DNA of 64,000 nucleotides from Gari tellinella. Its lineage: Eukaryota > Mollusca > Bivalvia > Cardiida > Psammobiidae. The notes below the pieces were generated by a model, which did not search any database, had not been told where the DNA came from, and saw only the letters and a program-made list of their open reading frames with translations. The stretch lies in the NCBI GenBank assembly GCA_922989275.2, contig OV277872.1:31723619-31787618 (forward strand), written 5' to 3'. This document shows, piece by piece, positions 44,765-56,614 of the stretch (its first letter is position 1; the number at the start of each line of letters is the position of its first letter). The position numbers were made by a program, and so were the translations under genes.

Positions 44765-45605
44765 TCTTGTTCAAAATCGACATGAAATCGAATATTAATT
44801 TCTTTGCATATAAGCATTCCAAAATGTCAGCAAAACAGAACGTACTACACATTTTATGTTAAATAAATGTTGCTACAAAAAAATTAGATAAAGGAACACA
44901 AGCAAACAAGGATGGGGAAAGTCTAGAGTTGACAAAATACAACCTTCCGAAACACAAGCACGAATGTATTAGAAACATGTACAAATAATTATGTTCAATT
45001 GCATAGTATTTAATACATGTACATGAAACTCTCCAAATCTACTTTAATTGGCCAGCTGTCTTATGACCTTTTGTGTTTCAGCCTTGACATTTCCCATGTA
45101 CTTATAACTCGAAAACGTTAATTAAAACAGCACCATAGTACATTCTCTTGCCTAAACTCCCCCTTGTGGAACGTTAGCATGTCTGATTATAACTTACATA
45201 AATAGACCTCGAAGACCATATCGTAGATTTACCATCGTCACCTATGAAATGATGTTTTTTAAACTAAAAGACGATCAAATATAGCCTCATTCAGTTCAAT
45301 ACATGTTTGCGAATTTAGTAGTACATACATTGACACGAATATATGAGAATATAAATGGAATAATTTTACATTATTATATATTCTTGTTATATAAAGAATT
45401 TTGAAGACTTGAACTATTTCAAGTTTCATTTATTCGGATATCTATTTGATATTCTATACGGATTTGTTAACTATCCTTAAACTGTATGAGTCATGAACTT
45501 TATTCATCTTTACTGCCCTTGTCAATCGTGATTTGCATGTTAGCACTTTCTTTAAAGGGTTGTCTAAACATTGATTATGTGAACAGTTATGTACTTTGTT
45601 CAAGC
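44765..45605. other. No feature seen
   Basis: AT-rich sequence up to the 6-bp duplication GACGTT at 45606. Confidence 0.45.
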
Positions 45606-45618
45606 GACGTTTGTAGCG

Positions 45619-45798
45619 GCCCTATATGTAACTAGGCCCCAAATGTAACTACGCGGCCCTACTTGTAACTAAACGGCCCTAAATGTAACTAAACGTCGAA
45701 ATGACGTCGAAAAAAAAGTGGCCCTACTTGTAACAAAAACGGCCCTATATGTAACTCCGGCCCTATATGTAACTACGCGGCCCTAAATGTAACTAGGA
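45619..45798. repeat. Eight GGCCCTAnnTGTAACT units in the left inverted repeat
   Basis: Four units, then ACGTCGAAATGACGTCGAAA, then four more. The variable pair reads TA, AA (in GGCCCCAAATGTAACT), CT or AA. The same order is mirrored at about 51146-51325. These look like binding sites in an element end. Confidence 0.85.
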
Positions 45799-46379
45799 CC
45801 AATGACTGCAAGTACCAAATATTTAAGATGATATTTTTGTTAGTATACTCATCATCACCACCATCATCATAATCAACACCATCTTTATTTAAAGTCCTTG
45901 CGTCCACCTGTCCGTCAAAACTTTTGATATGTCACGATAAATCAAGTTCTTTACATATTAAGTATGTACACTTGGTATCTTGAGTGAAACAAACTTAAAG
46001 CGTTTGGATTGAATCTGATCATTAGGTCAACAGTTACTTGCCTAGATTTATAAAAAAAAAATGCAAAACGTAACCATGGTAATCCTAGTAACCTGATTTG
46101 TTCATAAATCGTCTTTATACTTTGATAGAAAGTATAGTTTGGTAATGGGTAAACTCGGAATAGACCATAAAGAGTTATTGCCCCTAATTTGTAATAAAAT
46201 GCTTTATTCTCATGTCTTTGGTAATACATGTATTTTAGGTTGATTAATATTGACAAGACGCGTTTTAGCTCGAATACTGAAGAAATTAATTATTAATTGA
46301 TGATCAATTAATTAGCTCTTAACTTATATTGGCTGACAGATAAGTACACTCTAGCTCTATATACTTATTTGCTGACCGG

Positions 46380-46573
46380 TTTTTATTTGATTGGATTTGT
46401 TTTTAATCATATCGTGACGCCCAGCTAATTATAGATTGAGGGAGACCCCAGAAGCCCTCTATAAACTGTTTCAGGCACAAATCGGCAACAGAGTAGAACC
46501 ACCGACCTTCAGCAAGCTACACCAAAGGCTTCCCCAAATTAAAAATCCGAATGCCCAGACTGGGATTAATCCA
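46380..46573 (-). mobile_element. SINE, head-truncated, same family as 24030-24307
   Basis: On the minus strand: GAAGGTCGGTGGTTCTAC, TTGCCGATTTGTGCCTGAAA, TCTGGGGTCTCCCTC and a tail AATCCAATCAAATAAAAA. The A box is missing and the B box is worn. Confidence 0.85.
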
Positions 46574-46920
46574 CAATATTATATTATCGAAACGGGAACG
46601 GTCTAGCTTATTTTAGCTTGATAGGTCCATCAATCGGACACAAACTTACCACTAGGATTTATTGTCAAAAGTGTTATATGTATGGATAGAGTTTTGTAAC
46701 CACTAGAAACTGTAAAGTTTACGTGAAATAAAATACTGTTCTCTTCTGTTCTGTTCTGTATTATAGCGACTAAATTTGATATTTGCTATGTTGACTTAAG
46801 TTAACAAGACGGATCAATACTGTTTGATGAGTATGCACATACTTATCAGGTGATATAGGCACTGATCATCTTTAGAAGCTGTATGTATCAACAATTTTGT
46901 CTTAAATGACCTTATATTAA

Positions 46921-47156
46921 CCCATTACCACATAAATATAATCGTTTACGCCTTAAATTTATTCCTCCACTTAAGGAAATCGTTCCACTTGATACAGTTA
47001 TGAATATGAACTATGAGACATATTTTCTACAGCGTAGAAGAAGGAAACTTAAAGCAGGCTGAAATAAAGCAGAATTCACCTTAAGACGCATTCTGCTTTA
47101 TTTCCAATCTGCTTTAAGTGATCAACTTCCTTAAAAACTAAAATTAGACTATGCGG
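46921..47156. mobile_element. Family D MITE
   Basis: TTAA then CCCATTACCACATAAA; ends TATGCGG then TTAA. Palindrome around GAATTCACCTTAAGACGCATTC. Confidence 0.8.
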
Positions 47157-47215
47157 TTAAAGGCAAATATGGATAAAACTGACTTCGTGTCAATGGCTCG
47201 TATCCTGATTAGATA

Positions 47216-47461
47216 CAGTGGAGAATCTGTTATTCTTTCCCGATAAACGCGTTTACGCTTAAACTAGTTTTTCTTTTACAAACAGTTTGAAGCCAGATCA
47301 GACGCCGGGTAACCCGGCGTCTGATAAGGCTCCAAACTGTTTGCCACAAAGATAAACATGAATTATCAGTATTGTCCAAAAGTTGCACATTTCTATGTTT
47401 TAGTGTTTTGCGTTTGCGTTTCGTTTCGTTTAAACGGGAAAGAATAACATATTCTCCACTG
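47216..47461 (+). mobile_element. Family A MITE
   Basis: Complete, TA-flanked, full hairpin. Confidence 0.93.
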
Positions 47462-47559
47462 TACCGAATTACAAAGCTTCTCATCCCGCTCAAACCTGTT
47501 ACATTCTGTAAATACATCAAGTGTTAGGGAGGTCCACGGGTTACCTAAAAGGTGTCAAC

Positions 47560-47663
47560 TGCATTCTCTCTTTATCTATCTCTCTCTCTATATATATATA
47601 TCTCTCTCTTTATCTGTCTATCTGTCTTTTCTCTATAATAATAAATATCCTGTTCTTGTCTCC

Positions 47664-47699
<36 letters not shown>

Positions 47700-48375
47700 G
47701 TCTCTTTTTATGTCTCTGTCTCTATGTTTCTATCTCTGTTTATCTGTGTGTATCTTTCTCTCTCTCTGTCTCTATCTGTCTGTCTGTATGTGTGTCTGTA
47801 TCTATGTCTCTCTCAGTCTCCATATATCTCTCGCTGGTTCCCTCGCTCTCTACCTGTCAGTATCTCTATCTGTCTCATTCTCTGTCTCGTTGTCTCTGTC
47901 TGTCTCTGACTGTCTATCTCTATGTCTGTCTACTGTCTGTCTTTGTTTCTGTGTCTCTGTCTGTTTTTCTCTCTGTCTTTCTGTATGTCTCTGTGTCTCC
48001 CAATGTCTGTCTCTATCTCTATGACTGGCTCTGTCTTTCTGTATTGCTGTCTCTCTCCCTATACTCTCTTTCTCTCTCTCTCTTTCTCTGTCTCTATATT
48101 TCTCCGTCGTTCTCTCTCATTCCGTGTTTGTTTTTTGGTTCTCTCTGTCTCTCTGTGTCCGTCTCTCTGTCTGTCTATATACCCGGTATATGTCTCTCTT
48201 TCTCTGTTTTTTCTTACTGTCTCTCGCTGTGTTTCTACACCTCTTTCCGTCTCTGATTGTCTCTGTCTGTTTCTCTCTCTGTATATATCTCTATGTCTGT
48301 CTCTAACTGTCTGTCTCTCTTCCTGTCTCTGTATCCGTATCTCTATCTCTGTTTGTCTCTGTCTCTGTGTCTGGT
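47560..48375 (+). repeat. TCTG/TCTC pyrimidine microsatellite, about 815 bp
   Basis: Nearly pure pyrimidine on the + strand with purine interruptions (TCTGTCTCTATC...). It keeps several frames open, giving Ser/Leu/Cys/Val-rich ORFs up to 179 codons that have no protein meaning. Confidence 0.95.
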
Positions 48376-49430
48376 ATGGGGACATGTACACAGGCATCCT
48401 TTATAATCTCAGAGAGAATGTCGTTTGCGGACGTGTCCCCACTTCTATACGGGAAACATAAGATGTTTTGTATGCTGTTTTGTTAACCCTTAACCGGATA
48501 AACACATACATGTATCTTTAATTCCCTATGAAAGAAAATATAATCCACCTTAAAAATCATGAATTCGCAACATAAATAGTTCCTTTATCCTCGCAGATTA
48601 AGGAGCGTTCTGCGGATGGAAACCGGACGAACGGACGGACAAACTTCAAATAGTATCTCTCTGCCTTTCGGGGAGGGGGGGGGTAATAATAATCGCAATC
48701 ATCATCATTTTTACAATCATCATCATCATTATCAGCATCGGTAGGTACTTAGGTTTAGATGCAAATAAAAGACACAAAACCTTAATGTCATTTTCATATT
48801 ATATTGAACTTACTAGAATTTGTCAAACACAATGCACTTCTATCATCAGGCTCTATTTGGCCACTTGCTAGTCATACAAGGAGTGTTTCATAATAAATGC
48901 AACTTGATCAAAAACTTTAATGATATAAGCGCAAAATGCATGTTTGACAAATCATTAGAAAGAACAATTCATTGCATACACCATGGTAAAATGCACGGTA
49001 ACATAACATAACTAGATAAGTCGCCACACAAACTAACTGACCCCAAGTCAAGGGCACTGGACCATTTTGGTTTATTAATGAGGTAAATTATCGAACTAAT
49101 ATTGATACTATCATTCATATATTGAAATAATTTTATGAAACTTTCGGTCAAATAAAATCAGATAATTATGCACATACTACGCAGTTTAAGAATATATCAT
49201 TTTATAGAGTGACAAAAATATATCTAGTTTTTAACTCGTACTGAAAATATCATAAAAATAACACTCCTGTTATGTTCAAGAGTGAAACACATTTTGTTAA
49301 ATCAAATCAGGCTATAATTGAAGCAATTCGGATCAAGAAACTTTCATAATGTTTGAAAATTCATGTCGTTTTCTTTCATAAGCAAAATTAGACCTATCAC
49401 AAATGGTGATTCATACCAAAAGTAGTGTCT
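48376..49430. other. No gene; small ATC-rich patches
   Basis: GACGGACAAACTTCAAA near 48635, ATCATCATC at 48700-48735. Otherwise AT-rich and unassigned. Confidence 0.4.
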
Positions 49431-49439
49431 TGTGTAAAA

Positions 49440-50960
49440 AAAAAAATACATATATCTACATATAATTTGTGTAGTTTGAAGTCAATAGCTCTTATTTTTT
49501 CGAAGTTATGCTCCGGATAAGCCTAAATTGGGTAAGAATATATCAACAAAGGGTAATAACTCCACAAATACTGATGATAGAGTTATGGTTCTTGCGCACT
49601 GCACTCCTAGTCAATGAGATCTATCTGTATATGAAGTTTGAAATCAAAAGGTCTTATTAATTTGAAGTTATGCTCCGGACAAGCCTAAATTGGATAAAAA
49701 TATAACAACAAAGGGCAACAACTCAAAAATACTGATGACAGAGTGAATGTTCTTGCGCAATGCACTCCTTGTCAATGAGATCTAACTATATATGAACAAG
49801 AAAATCAATAGCTGCTATTCATTTGAAGTTATGCTCCGGATAAGCCTAAATTGGATAAAAATATAACAACAAAGGGCAATAACTCCAAAAATACTGATGA
49901 CAGAGTGAATGTTTTTGCGCAGTGCATTCCTAGTGAAAAAGATCTATCTGTATACGAAGTTTAAATCCAATAGCTCTTATACTTTGGAAGTTATGCTCCC
50001 GACAAGCCTAAATTGAATATATATATAACAAAAAGGGAAATAACTCCAAATATACTGATGACAGAGTTAATGTTCTTGCGCATTGCACTCATTGTCAATG
50101 AGACCTAACTATATATGAACAATGAAATCAATAGCTCTTATTCATTTGAAGTTATGCTCCTGACAAGCCTAAATTGGGTAAAAATGTAACAACAAAGGGC
50201 AATAACTCCAAAAATACTGATGACAGTGTTATGGTTCTTGTGCACTGCATCCCTTAGCAATATGATCTATCCGTATATGAAGTTTGAAGTCAATAGCTCT
50301 TATACTTTGGAAGTTATGCTCCGGACAAGTCTAAATTGGATAAAAATATAACAAAAAGGGTAATAACTCCAAAAATGCTAATGATAGAGTTATTGTTCTT
50401 ATGCACTGCACTCCTAGTCAATGCGATCTATCTGTATATGAAGTTTGAAGTCAATAGCTTTTATACTTTGGAAGTTATGCTCCGGACAAGCCTAAAATTG
50501 GTAAAACTATAACAAAAAGGGAAATAACTCCAACATTACTGATGATAGGGTAACGGTTATTGTGCACTGCACTCTTGGTCAATGGGATCTATTTGTATAT
50601 GAAGTTTAAGGTCAATAGCGCTTATACTTTGGAAGTTATGCTCCGGACAAGCCTAAATTCGGTAAAACTACATGTATAACAACAAAGGAAAATGACTCCA
50701 AAATTACTGATGACAGAGTTCTGTTTCTTATGAACTGCACTCCTTGTCAATGAGATCTATCTGTATATGAAGTTTGAAGTCAATAGCTCTTATATTTTTG
50801 AAGTTATGCTCCGGAAAAGCCTAAATTGGGTAAAAATATAAAAACAAAGGGCAATAACTCCAAATGTACTGATGACAGAGTTGTGGTTCTTGTGCACTGC
50901 ACTCCTAGTCAATGAGAGCAATCAATATATGAAGTTTGAAGTCAATAGCATACACATACA
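49440..50960 (+). repeat. Nine tandem repeats of 161-162 bp
   Basis: The anchor GTTATGCTCC falls at 49505, 49667, 49828, 49990, 50151, 50313, 50474, 50635 and 50803. Each unit contains GGGCAATAACTCC and TATATGAAGTTTGAAGTC. Units differ by scattered substitutions. The array stops about 10 bp before the right inverted repeat. Confidence 0.92.
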
Positions 50961-51349
50961 TATACTTAATAGTTAATATGTAAAGAACTTGAGTTATCGT
51001 GACATATCAAAAGTTTTGACGGACAGACAGACGGACAGGACGCAAGGACATTAAATAAAGATGGTGTTGATTATGATGATGGTGGTGATGATGATTATAC
51101 CAACAAAAATATCATCTTAAATATTTGGTACTTGCAGTCATTGGTCCTAGTTACATTTAGGGCCGCATAGTTACATATAGGGCCGGAGTTACATATAGGG
51201 CCGTTTTTTGTTACAAGTAGGGCCACTTTTTTTTCGACGTCATTTCGACGTTTAGTTACATTTAGGGCCGTTTAGTTACAAGTAGGGCCGCGTAGTTACA
51301 TTTGGGGCCTAGTTACATATAGGGCCGCTACAGACGTTCATTAGTTACT

Positions 51350-51715
51350 TTGTACATCGCTCCATCCCTACAACGGCCCCAACAACGATTGTCTCCTAAC
51401 AACGACCCTTACCGCTGTGCAAAATACAAGACAACTATGTCCAGTCTATTCACAGCTGCAATGTCGTCTGCTTCAAGTTGTCGTCTACTGTTTTTCTAAA
51501 AGTTACATTTTAACAGAGAAACCTTAGTGAGGAGTGACAAACAGCTTGAATTGAGATTAGACGCCGCGTCTGATCTGGATTTTAGCTGTTTGCAAACGTA
51601 AGTCAATTTCCCTCCCTATAACAAATCCTTCCGAAAAACATACACACTCTTTTTTCCCATTGGTTGTCGGTGTGGACAGAGAGAGCTGTATCTCGAAATC
51701 GCTTGTTCTTACCTG
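51350..51715 (-). mobile_element. Family F MITE
   Basis: CATCGCTCCATCCCTACAACGG at the left, AATGTCGTCTGCTTC, hairpin 51538-51593 with the left GCC arm deleted, then TCCGAAAAACATACACAC. Confidence 0.7.
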
Positions 51716-52160
51716 TATTTTACAGACGATTTCATTATTTGGAACTTTCTTAAGTCAAATATATAGTATTAAAAAATTATATTTCGCTAAGAATCTTTTG
51801 CAAACAGTGTACAAGTGAAGAGTACATTTGTCATTTGCAAGCAGCGAAAGCTCAGATCAAAGGGCTTGTGGGCAGGGTCTAAACTGTTTGTCATACTGCT
51901 TAATAGAGACAAAACAAGCTTTTAAAAGTCAAAAGTGGAACCAACATAATTTTAAACTGGAATTATCCATTTGAAATTTCAGTGGAGAAAGAGGAAAGCG
52001 ACTTGGCGATATCGGAGGTCGATTGAAGATGAGTCGTTAAAGTACTTCCAGAAAGATATTGTGAAATTATTGCTGATACAAGGTACACTATCAAAGCTTG
52101 GTAGTTATTCTCGATATATTATATCTACTACGTAGAGTTATAATTATAATATAATATACA
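51716..52160. other. No gene; worn hairpin core at 51830-51893
   Basis: TTTGCAAGCAGCGAAAGCTCAGATC...GTCTAAACTGTTTG. The rest is unassigned. Confidence 0.4.
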
Positions 52161-52164
52161 GCCA

Positions 52165-52475
52165 ATATTTCCGTTGTTCCCTAACCACGACAATTTTTCC
52201 AACCTATTCACATCTGCATCATCTTATGCGAACAATTGCCGTCTGCTGATTTTTTTTAAATCACATAATGGACATTTTGACATTAAGAACATAAAAACGA
52301 GTGACAAACAGTTTGAATCAAGATCAGGCGCATTATTGCGCGGCGTCTGATTTGGATCCAAGTTGTTTGCAAATGTAATCCAATGTCCTTCCCCATAACG
52401 ACTCCGCCCCCAACAACAACACACACAACCATTGTCTCCTATTGGGTGTTCTTGTAGAGAGGGAGTACTGTATTA
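52165..52475 (-). mobile_element. Family F MITE
   Basis: TTGTTCCCTAACCACGAC at the left, the hairpin 52304-52370 (GAATCAAGATCAGGCGC...), CCCCATAACGACTCCGCCC, and GAGAGGGAGTACTG/TA at the right. Confidence 0.78.
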
Positions 52476-52479
52476 TATT

Positions 52480-53020
52480 ATGTAGAAAATCAAACAAGCA
52501 AAATGATGTTCCATTTCATTGTGGTTAACATTATACATGTACTACCTCTTATTCTCATGTAAACTGTGTATACTTGCTCAAAATCCCAAGACATAGCTTA
52601 AACAAATAACCTTCAACCCGACGTTGCCAATACAGCGAAAAGTTGCAGTGTTGAAGTTGTAATATAGATCAAACGCTGGATAAAATAGTGGATATGTGAC
52701 ATTAAATAAAGTATATCATTAAGAAGAACACAAATATGACAATATTAAATGAACACTTTTTTCCAGTTCACCTCAAATCATACACAGGGGTAACAGATAC
52801 TTTAGCCTAGAATACATAACTCAGCGTCTGATCAGAATCATTTTGACGGTCAGAATACAAAACAAAGTCATAATTTTTTAAACTCTTTCTAACACCATGG
52901 ATCTGATTCAATTATGCTCATACCATTTTCAAACTGCACATACCCATATCAGAGGGCTTCTATAGGAGCCCACTTACCAGAGTCTACAATGTTTGCTAAA
53001 GAACGGTATGTATTTAAATA
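52480..53020. other. No gene; hairpin scraps at 52830 and 52935-52992
   Basis: ATCAGAGGGCTTCTATAGGAGCCC...GTCTACAATGTTTGC is a half-copy of the CTCC...GGAG variant. Confidence 0.45.
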
Positions 53021-53022
53021 CC

Positions 53023-54000
53023 AAAGATCCCAAGTAAACTGGTTCAAGTTTTGGTAACTATAAAGATACACGTGGGAACATAAACAGCAACATAGTTACA
53101 TAGTGTTTAAACAATTAAAAATATGTCGTTCACTGGACCCTTATTTTATTGCAGGGCATGTGCAATTTGTTTTATTAAACGTGAACGAAAGCAATATTTC
53201 CATATGCACGTGGAAGCATTTGGATACCAATGATAGTACACTCTCATCAAAAGCGGAGATAACTGAAAAGGCATTATCTGCACGTGGCACGAGTACGCGC
53301 ATTCATGTAATCTATCTAGTCTTTGTGATAAGAGTCGGAGTACACCCGATCGGGGTTCATTCATGGTATCACAAAAATATGCACTTATAAATATATAATT
53401 AAGCAACATCTAAAACATACTTATTGAACCCTATTAAATAATGTATACCATTTTGAATACCTTTGCAAACAAAGCGGGACTAGTTCTCACCTCTTTTTAA
53501 GGTTCAAAACTCATTATAGTTGCAAACAATGTATACCCAGATCAGACGAAGCAGGAGTTCTCTGATAAGGGTCTAGACTGTTTATTATTTAGACCAGTAT
53601 TTATTAAACTACCTAGAATTCCAAGTAGACTGGTCCATGCATTGTATCACACAATTATGCATTGAAAAATAAGTAAGCAACATCTAAAACATACAGTGGA
53701 GAATCTGTTATTCTTTCCCAATAAACGCGTTTACGCTACAACTATTATTTGCAGTGCAAACTGTTTGGAGCCAGATCAGACGCCGGGTAACCTGGCGTCT
53801 GATCAGGCTCCAAACTGTTTGCCACCAAGATAAACAAAAATTATCAGAATTGTCCAAAAGTTGTTCTTTTCTACGTTTTAGTGCTTTGCGTTTGCGTACG
53901 TTTGCGTTTAAACGGGAAAGAATAACAGATTTTCCACTGTATCTTCTGAACACTATTCAACACTGTATACCTTTTGAATACCTTTGGAAACAAAGTTGAA
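53023..54000 (+). repeat. Tandem duplication of about 590 bp, one copy holding a family A MITE
   Basis: CAAGTAAACTGGTTCAAG (53033) matches CAAGTAGACTGGTCCATG (53620); AAGCAACATCTAAAACATAC (53401) matches 53674; TTTTGAATACCTTTGCAAAC (53453) matches 53967. The second copy alone has the MITE. The ORF at 53103-53390 is not conserved in the other copy. Confidence 0.7.
53694..53939 (+). mobile_element. Family A MITE
   Basis: Complete, TA-flanked, full hairpin (centre GCCGGGTAACCTGGC). Confidence 0.93.
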
Positions 54001-54850
54001 CTAAATATCATCTGGTTGTAAGGTTCAAAACCGTTTGTCTCTCGGATAATGATTTTGTTAAACCAAATGCGGGCTGCAAACATGTTTTGATTTGTAAATT
54101 GATGTCAGGCGGCTATATAAACACGTAAAGGTTAGTTTAGGAAACAAATACATTACAAAGAAAACGACGAGAAAGTTATAAAATAATTAAAAATATATCC
54201 CTAAGATTCAGTGATTTGTCTTGAGGATGATTTATTCCGATCATATTTCCTTAATATGCAATAAATAGGTTTTCTCCATTATTGTTGTGCTTTGTTAAAT
54301 AAACCTGTCCTTATGGGTACGTTCGAACCAACACGAATTCGAAGTATCGAGTTTCGACTGTAGTAAATTTCAGGAAATGACAAAACACGAACAAATAAAT
54401 TACTGACTGTCACGTTTTCATTGTTTATTGAATATGAAAAATAAATTATTTCCTGTCATAAAGACACCCTCCTTTGATTTTGATAAGAAACGGTTATTGG
54501 TTTTTACAAGTATAAGTGGGTGGTTTCGCATGGCTAATTCTAACAAATAAACCTTGCGACCCAACAGTTTTATTACAATTGTTGAAACTCCGTAAAAACA
54601 GAGCTAGAATGCGATACAAATGCCTATTTTACGTTAACACCCTCGAATTTTCCAATTAATTAGTGTCACACTATTGGAGCCCGCGTAAAAATTAACGGCG
54701 GGTCATTATCCTCAAAAATGTAAACAACCCAGGTGGTTCTAGGGCATGTCAGCTTGGGCAACTAGCTGAAAAGAATGGGGACCACTGCAATAGCCTTGTA
54801 TGCTACAGAAGAAGGCTGCCAAAAGGTAAAATACAAAGTTATAGTCTAAC
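54000..54850. other. No gene; right end of a family G MITE at 54318-54359
   Basis: CGAATTCGAAGTATCGAGTT...CGACTG/TA. Confidence 0.45.
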
Positions 54851-54854
54851 TTGC

Positions 54855-55157
54855 AGTTCCAATGTCCGTTCAGCCGACAGTACATTCACGCCCCTGATCA
54901 TTTAGCACTCTTGCCAACAATATTGAGCACTGCTAACATCTGGCGTGTAAGACGCTGCAGTACCGGTCCAGACCCTTATCATGTACCCATTTTAACCCCT
55001 AGGTGGAATTTGTGGTGCATATCGTGCCCAAGAACAGTCCTGTACATCACCGGGGGTTCGGGAAAATCCTCTAGTCAGGCCGCTGGACGACGCGGAGTCA
55101 AACTCACGACCCCTTGTACCGCAATCAGTGCATTACCACTGGACTACAGCCGCCGGT
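54855..55157 (-). mobile_element. tRNA-derived SINE, second family
   Basis: On the minus strand the head is CCGGCGGCTGTAGTCCAGTG with A box TAGTCCAGTGG and B box GTGAGTTTGACTCC. The body continues GAGGATTTTCCCGAACCCCC and GGGCACGATATGCACC. The 121-codon plus-strand ORF across it is an antisense accident. The 3' end is uncertain. Confidence 0.78.
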
Positions 55158-55159
55158 GT

Positions 55160-55514
55160 AACCTTTTCAGTGATTCCTTTGAAAGACAAATCCATCATAA
55201 AGTGGTGTATTTGTAAATCAGTCTAAGTAATGAAAAGTTTAAAATCCAGAATATTTGTAATTGATATTCTGGTCAAGGTTCAAATTACAACATCGATACT
55301 TCACTGCCTAAGATCGATGTATATGAAGTGTTGATCTTGCAACTTGTCTCCTGTAGCCAGGATATTTCTCGAATAGTGTGACTTACAGCTCTATTTCAAC
55401 AACGATTTAAATATGTAGCATACATCTATCATAGCTCTAAAGTTTTTAATACGGTCAACCATTTAACTTGAGTGAAGAAACGGAATATCTGTAAAGGTGG
55501 CTGGTTAAACTGCT
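55160..55514. other. No feature seen
   Basis: Short unassigned stretch. Confidence 0.4.
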
Positions 55515-55519
55515 TTATA

Positions 55520-55876
55520 CAGTGTTCCCTCCCTACAACGGTCCTCCGAACAACAACCCTTTCTTACAACGACAATTGCCGCTGTTCCCAAAGCAAACCA
55601 ATTATGGTTAAAGCTTGCATTGATGCAATATTGTCTTCCTAAAATTGTCGTCTGCTGTTTTTCGCAAAGTCACATATTGGACATTTTGACAGAAACAAAA
55701 TCATAATGACGAGTGACAAATAGCTTGAAACCAGGTTTGACACTGTGTTACGTGGCGTCTGGTCTGGATTTAATATGTTTGTAAATGTAGGTCAATGTCC
55801 TTCTCTCACACACCTCCTTCCGAACAAAACACTTTTTGTCTTACAATGGATGTTGTTGTAGAGAGGTAACATTGTA
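55520..55876 (-). mobile_element. Family F MITE
   Basis: CAGTGTTCCCTCCCTACAACGG at the left and GTTGTAGAGAGGTAACATTG/TA at the right. Worn hairpin 55727-55790 (GAAACCAGGTTTGACACTG). Confidence 0.8.
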
Positions 55877-55879
55877 TTA

Positions 55880-56600
55880 TGATCAAAACAATACCTAAAG
55901 CAATTATCTGTGTTACTTGAATAGTGTTTTGGGAATGATCGTGTGTCAACTACTAACGCTACGTCTGATCAGTATCCAAACTGCATGATTTACATCATTC
56001 CAATATTTTATAATACATTCATTTTTAAGATAAATGAAACAGAAAACCATTGTTTTAAAACAGATGAAGTAAGGGCAGTAAAGACAGCGAACCGTTATAT
56101 TAATCTACTTCTCCTTAGAAGTGTCCGGTCGAGACGATTCTAATATGAAATAAGGCATGGCCTTCAATGGGGTTTACCCACGATCGTTTTTAAAATCTGG
56201 AAACAGAATTAAAGAAATTGATCTCTAGTATTTGTATATGAGTCAATATTTTTTTATGTAACAAAATCATGTCCTTGTAAATTTTTGAAAGATCATACTC
56301 GGACAAGGGATAATTGTCATCTTAAACTAATACTTACGTGTTTATATTCACATTTTATCAAAATAAGTGCAAGAGATATGCAGAATCTTTTAATTATTTG
56401 ACATTGAAACAGCTGAAAAGTCAGTTTTGCAGTGTCCCTAAAGTAGTTATTTTGATTTAATCAATAGACTTTCTATGAAATATCTGAAATATTTCAGTAG
56501 TGTGCCAATATAGGTAACTTTAACTATATCTGACTTCATATAAACCATAAAATTGTGGGAATTCCTCAGTTTAAATACTTTTTTTCATTGTTAATCACTG
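55880..56600. other. No gene; hairpin right-arm scrap at 55960-55985
   Basis: ACGTCTGATCAGTATCCAAAC stands alone. AT-rich beyond. Confidence 0.4.
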
Positions 56601-56614
56601 TACCTGGAATCCTG

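Larger units (their letters stand above)
45612..51332. mobile_element. 5.7-kb DNA element with about 355-bp terminal inverted repeats
   Basis: Termini TGTAGCGGCC...GGCCGCTACA, flanked by GACGTT on both sides (45606-45611, 51333-51338). Left repeat 45612-45962, right repeat 50974-51332, nearly identical. The TGTNR-type start recalls Ginger elements, though those are usually described with 4-5-bp duplications; Polinton uses 6 bp but begins AG. No transposase or integrase frame was seen inside, so it is non-autonomous or gutted. It contains a SINE, family D and A MITEs, a microsatellite and a tandem array. Confidence 0.85.

Noticed and set aside
47521..48461. Overlapping ORFs of 112-179 codons on both strands
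   Set aside because: They lie in a TCTG/TCTC microsatellite; the Ser/Leu/Cys or Arg/Glu/Gln-rich translations follow from the base repeat.
49440..50960. CRISPR array
   Set aside because: Whole units repeat with no distinct spacers, and the sequence is a eukaryotic genome.
14382..53999. Recurrent 60-127-codon ORF containing TVWSQIRRRVTRRLIRLQTV
   Set aside because: It is a read-through of family A MITEs and their hairpin, open on both strands; not a protein family.
54851..55216. 121-codon plus-strand ORF
   Set aside because: It is antisense to a tRNA-derived SINE with A and B boxes on the other strand.
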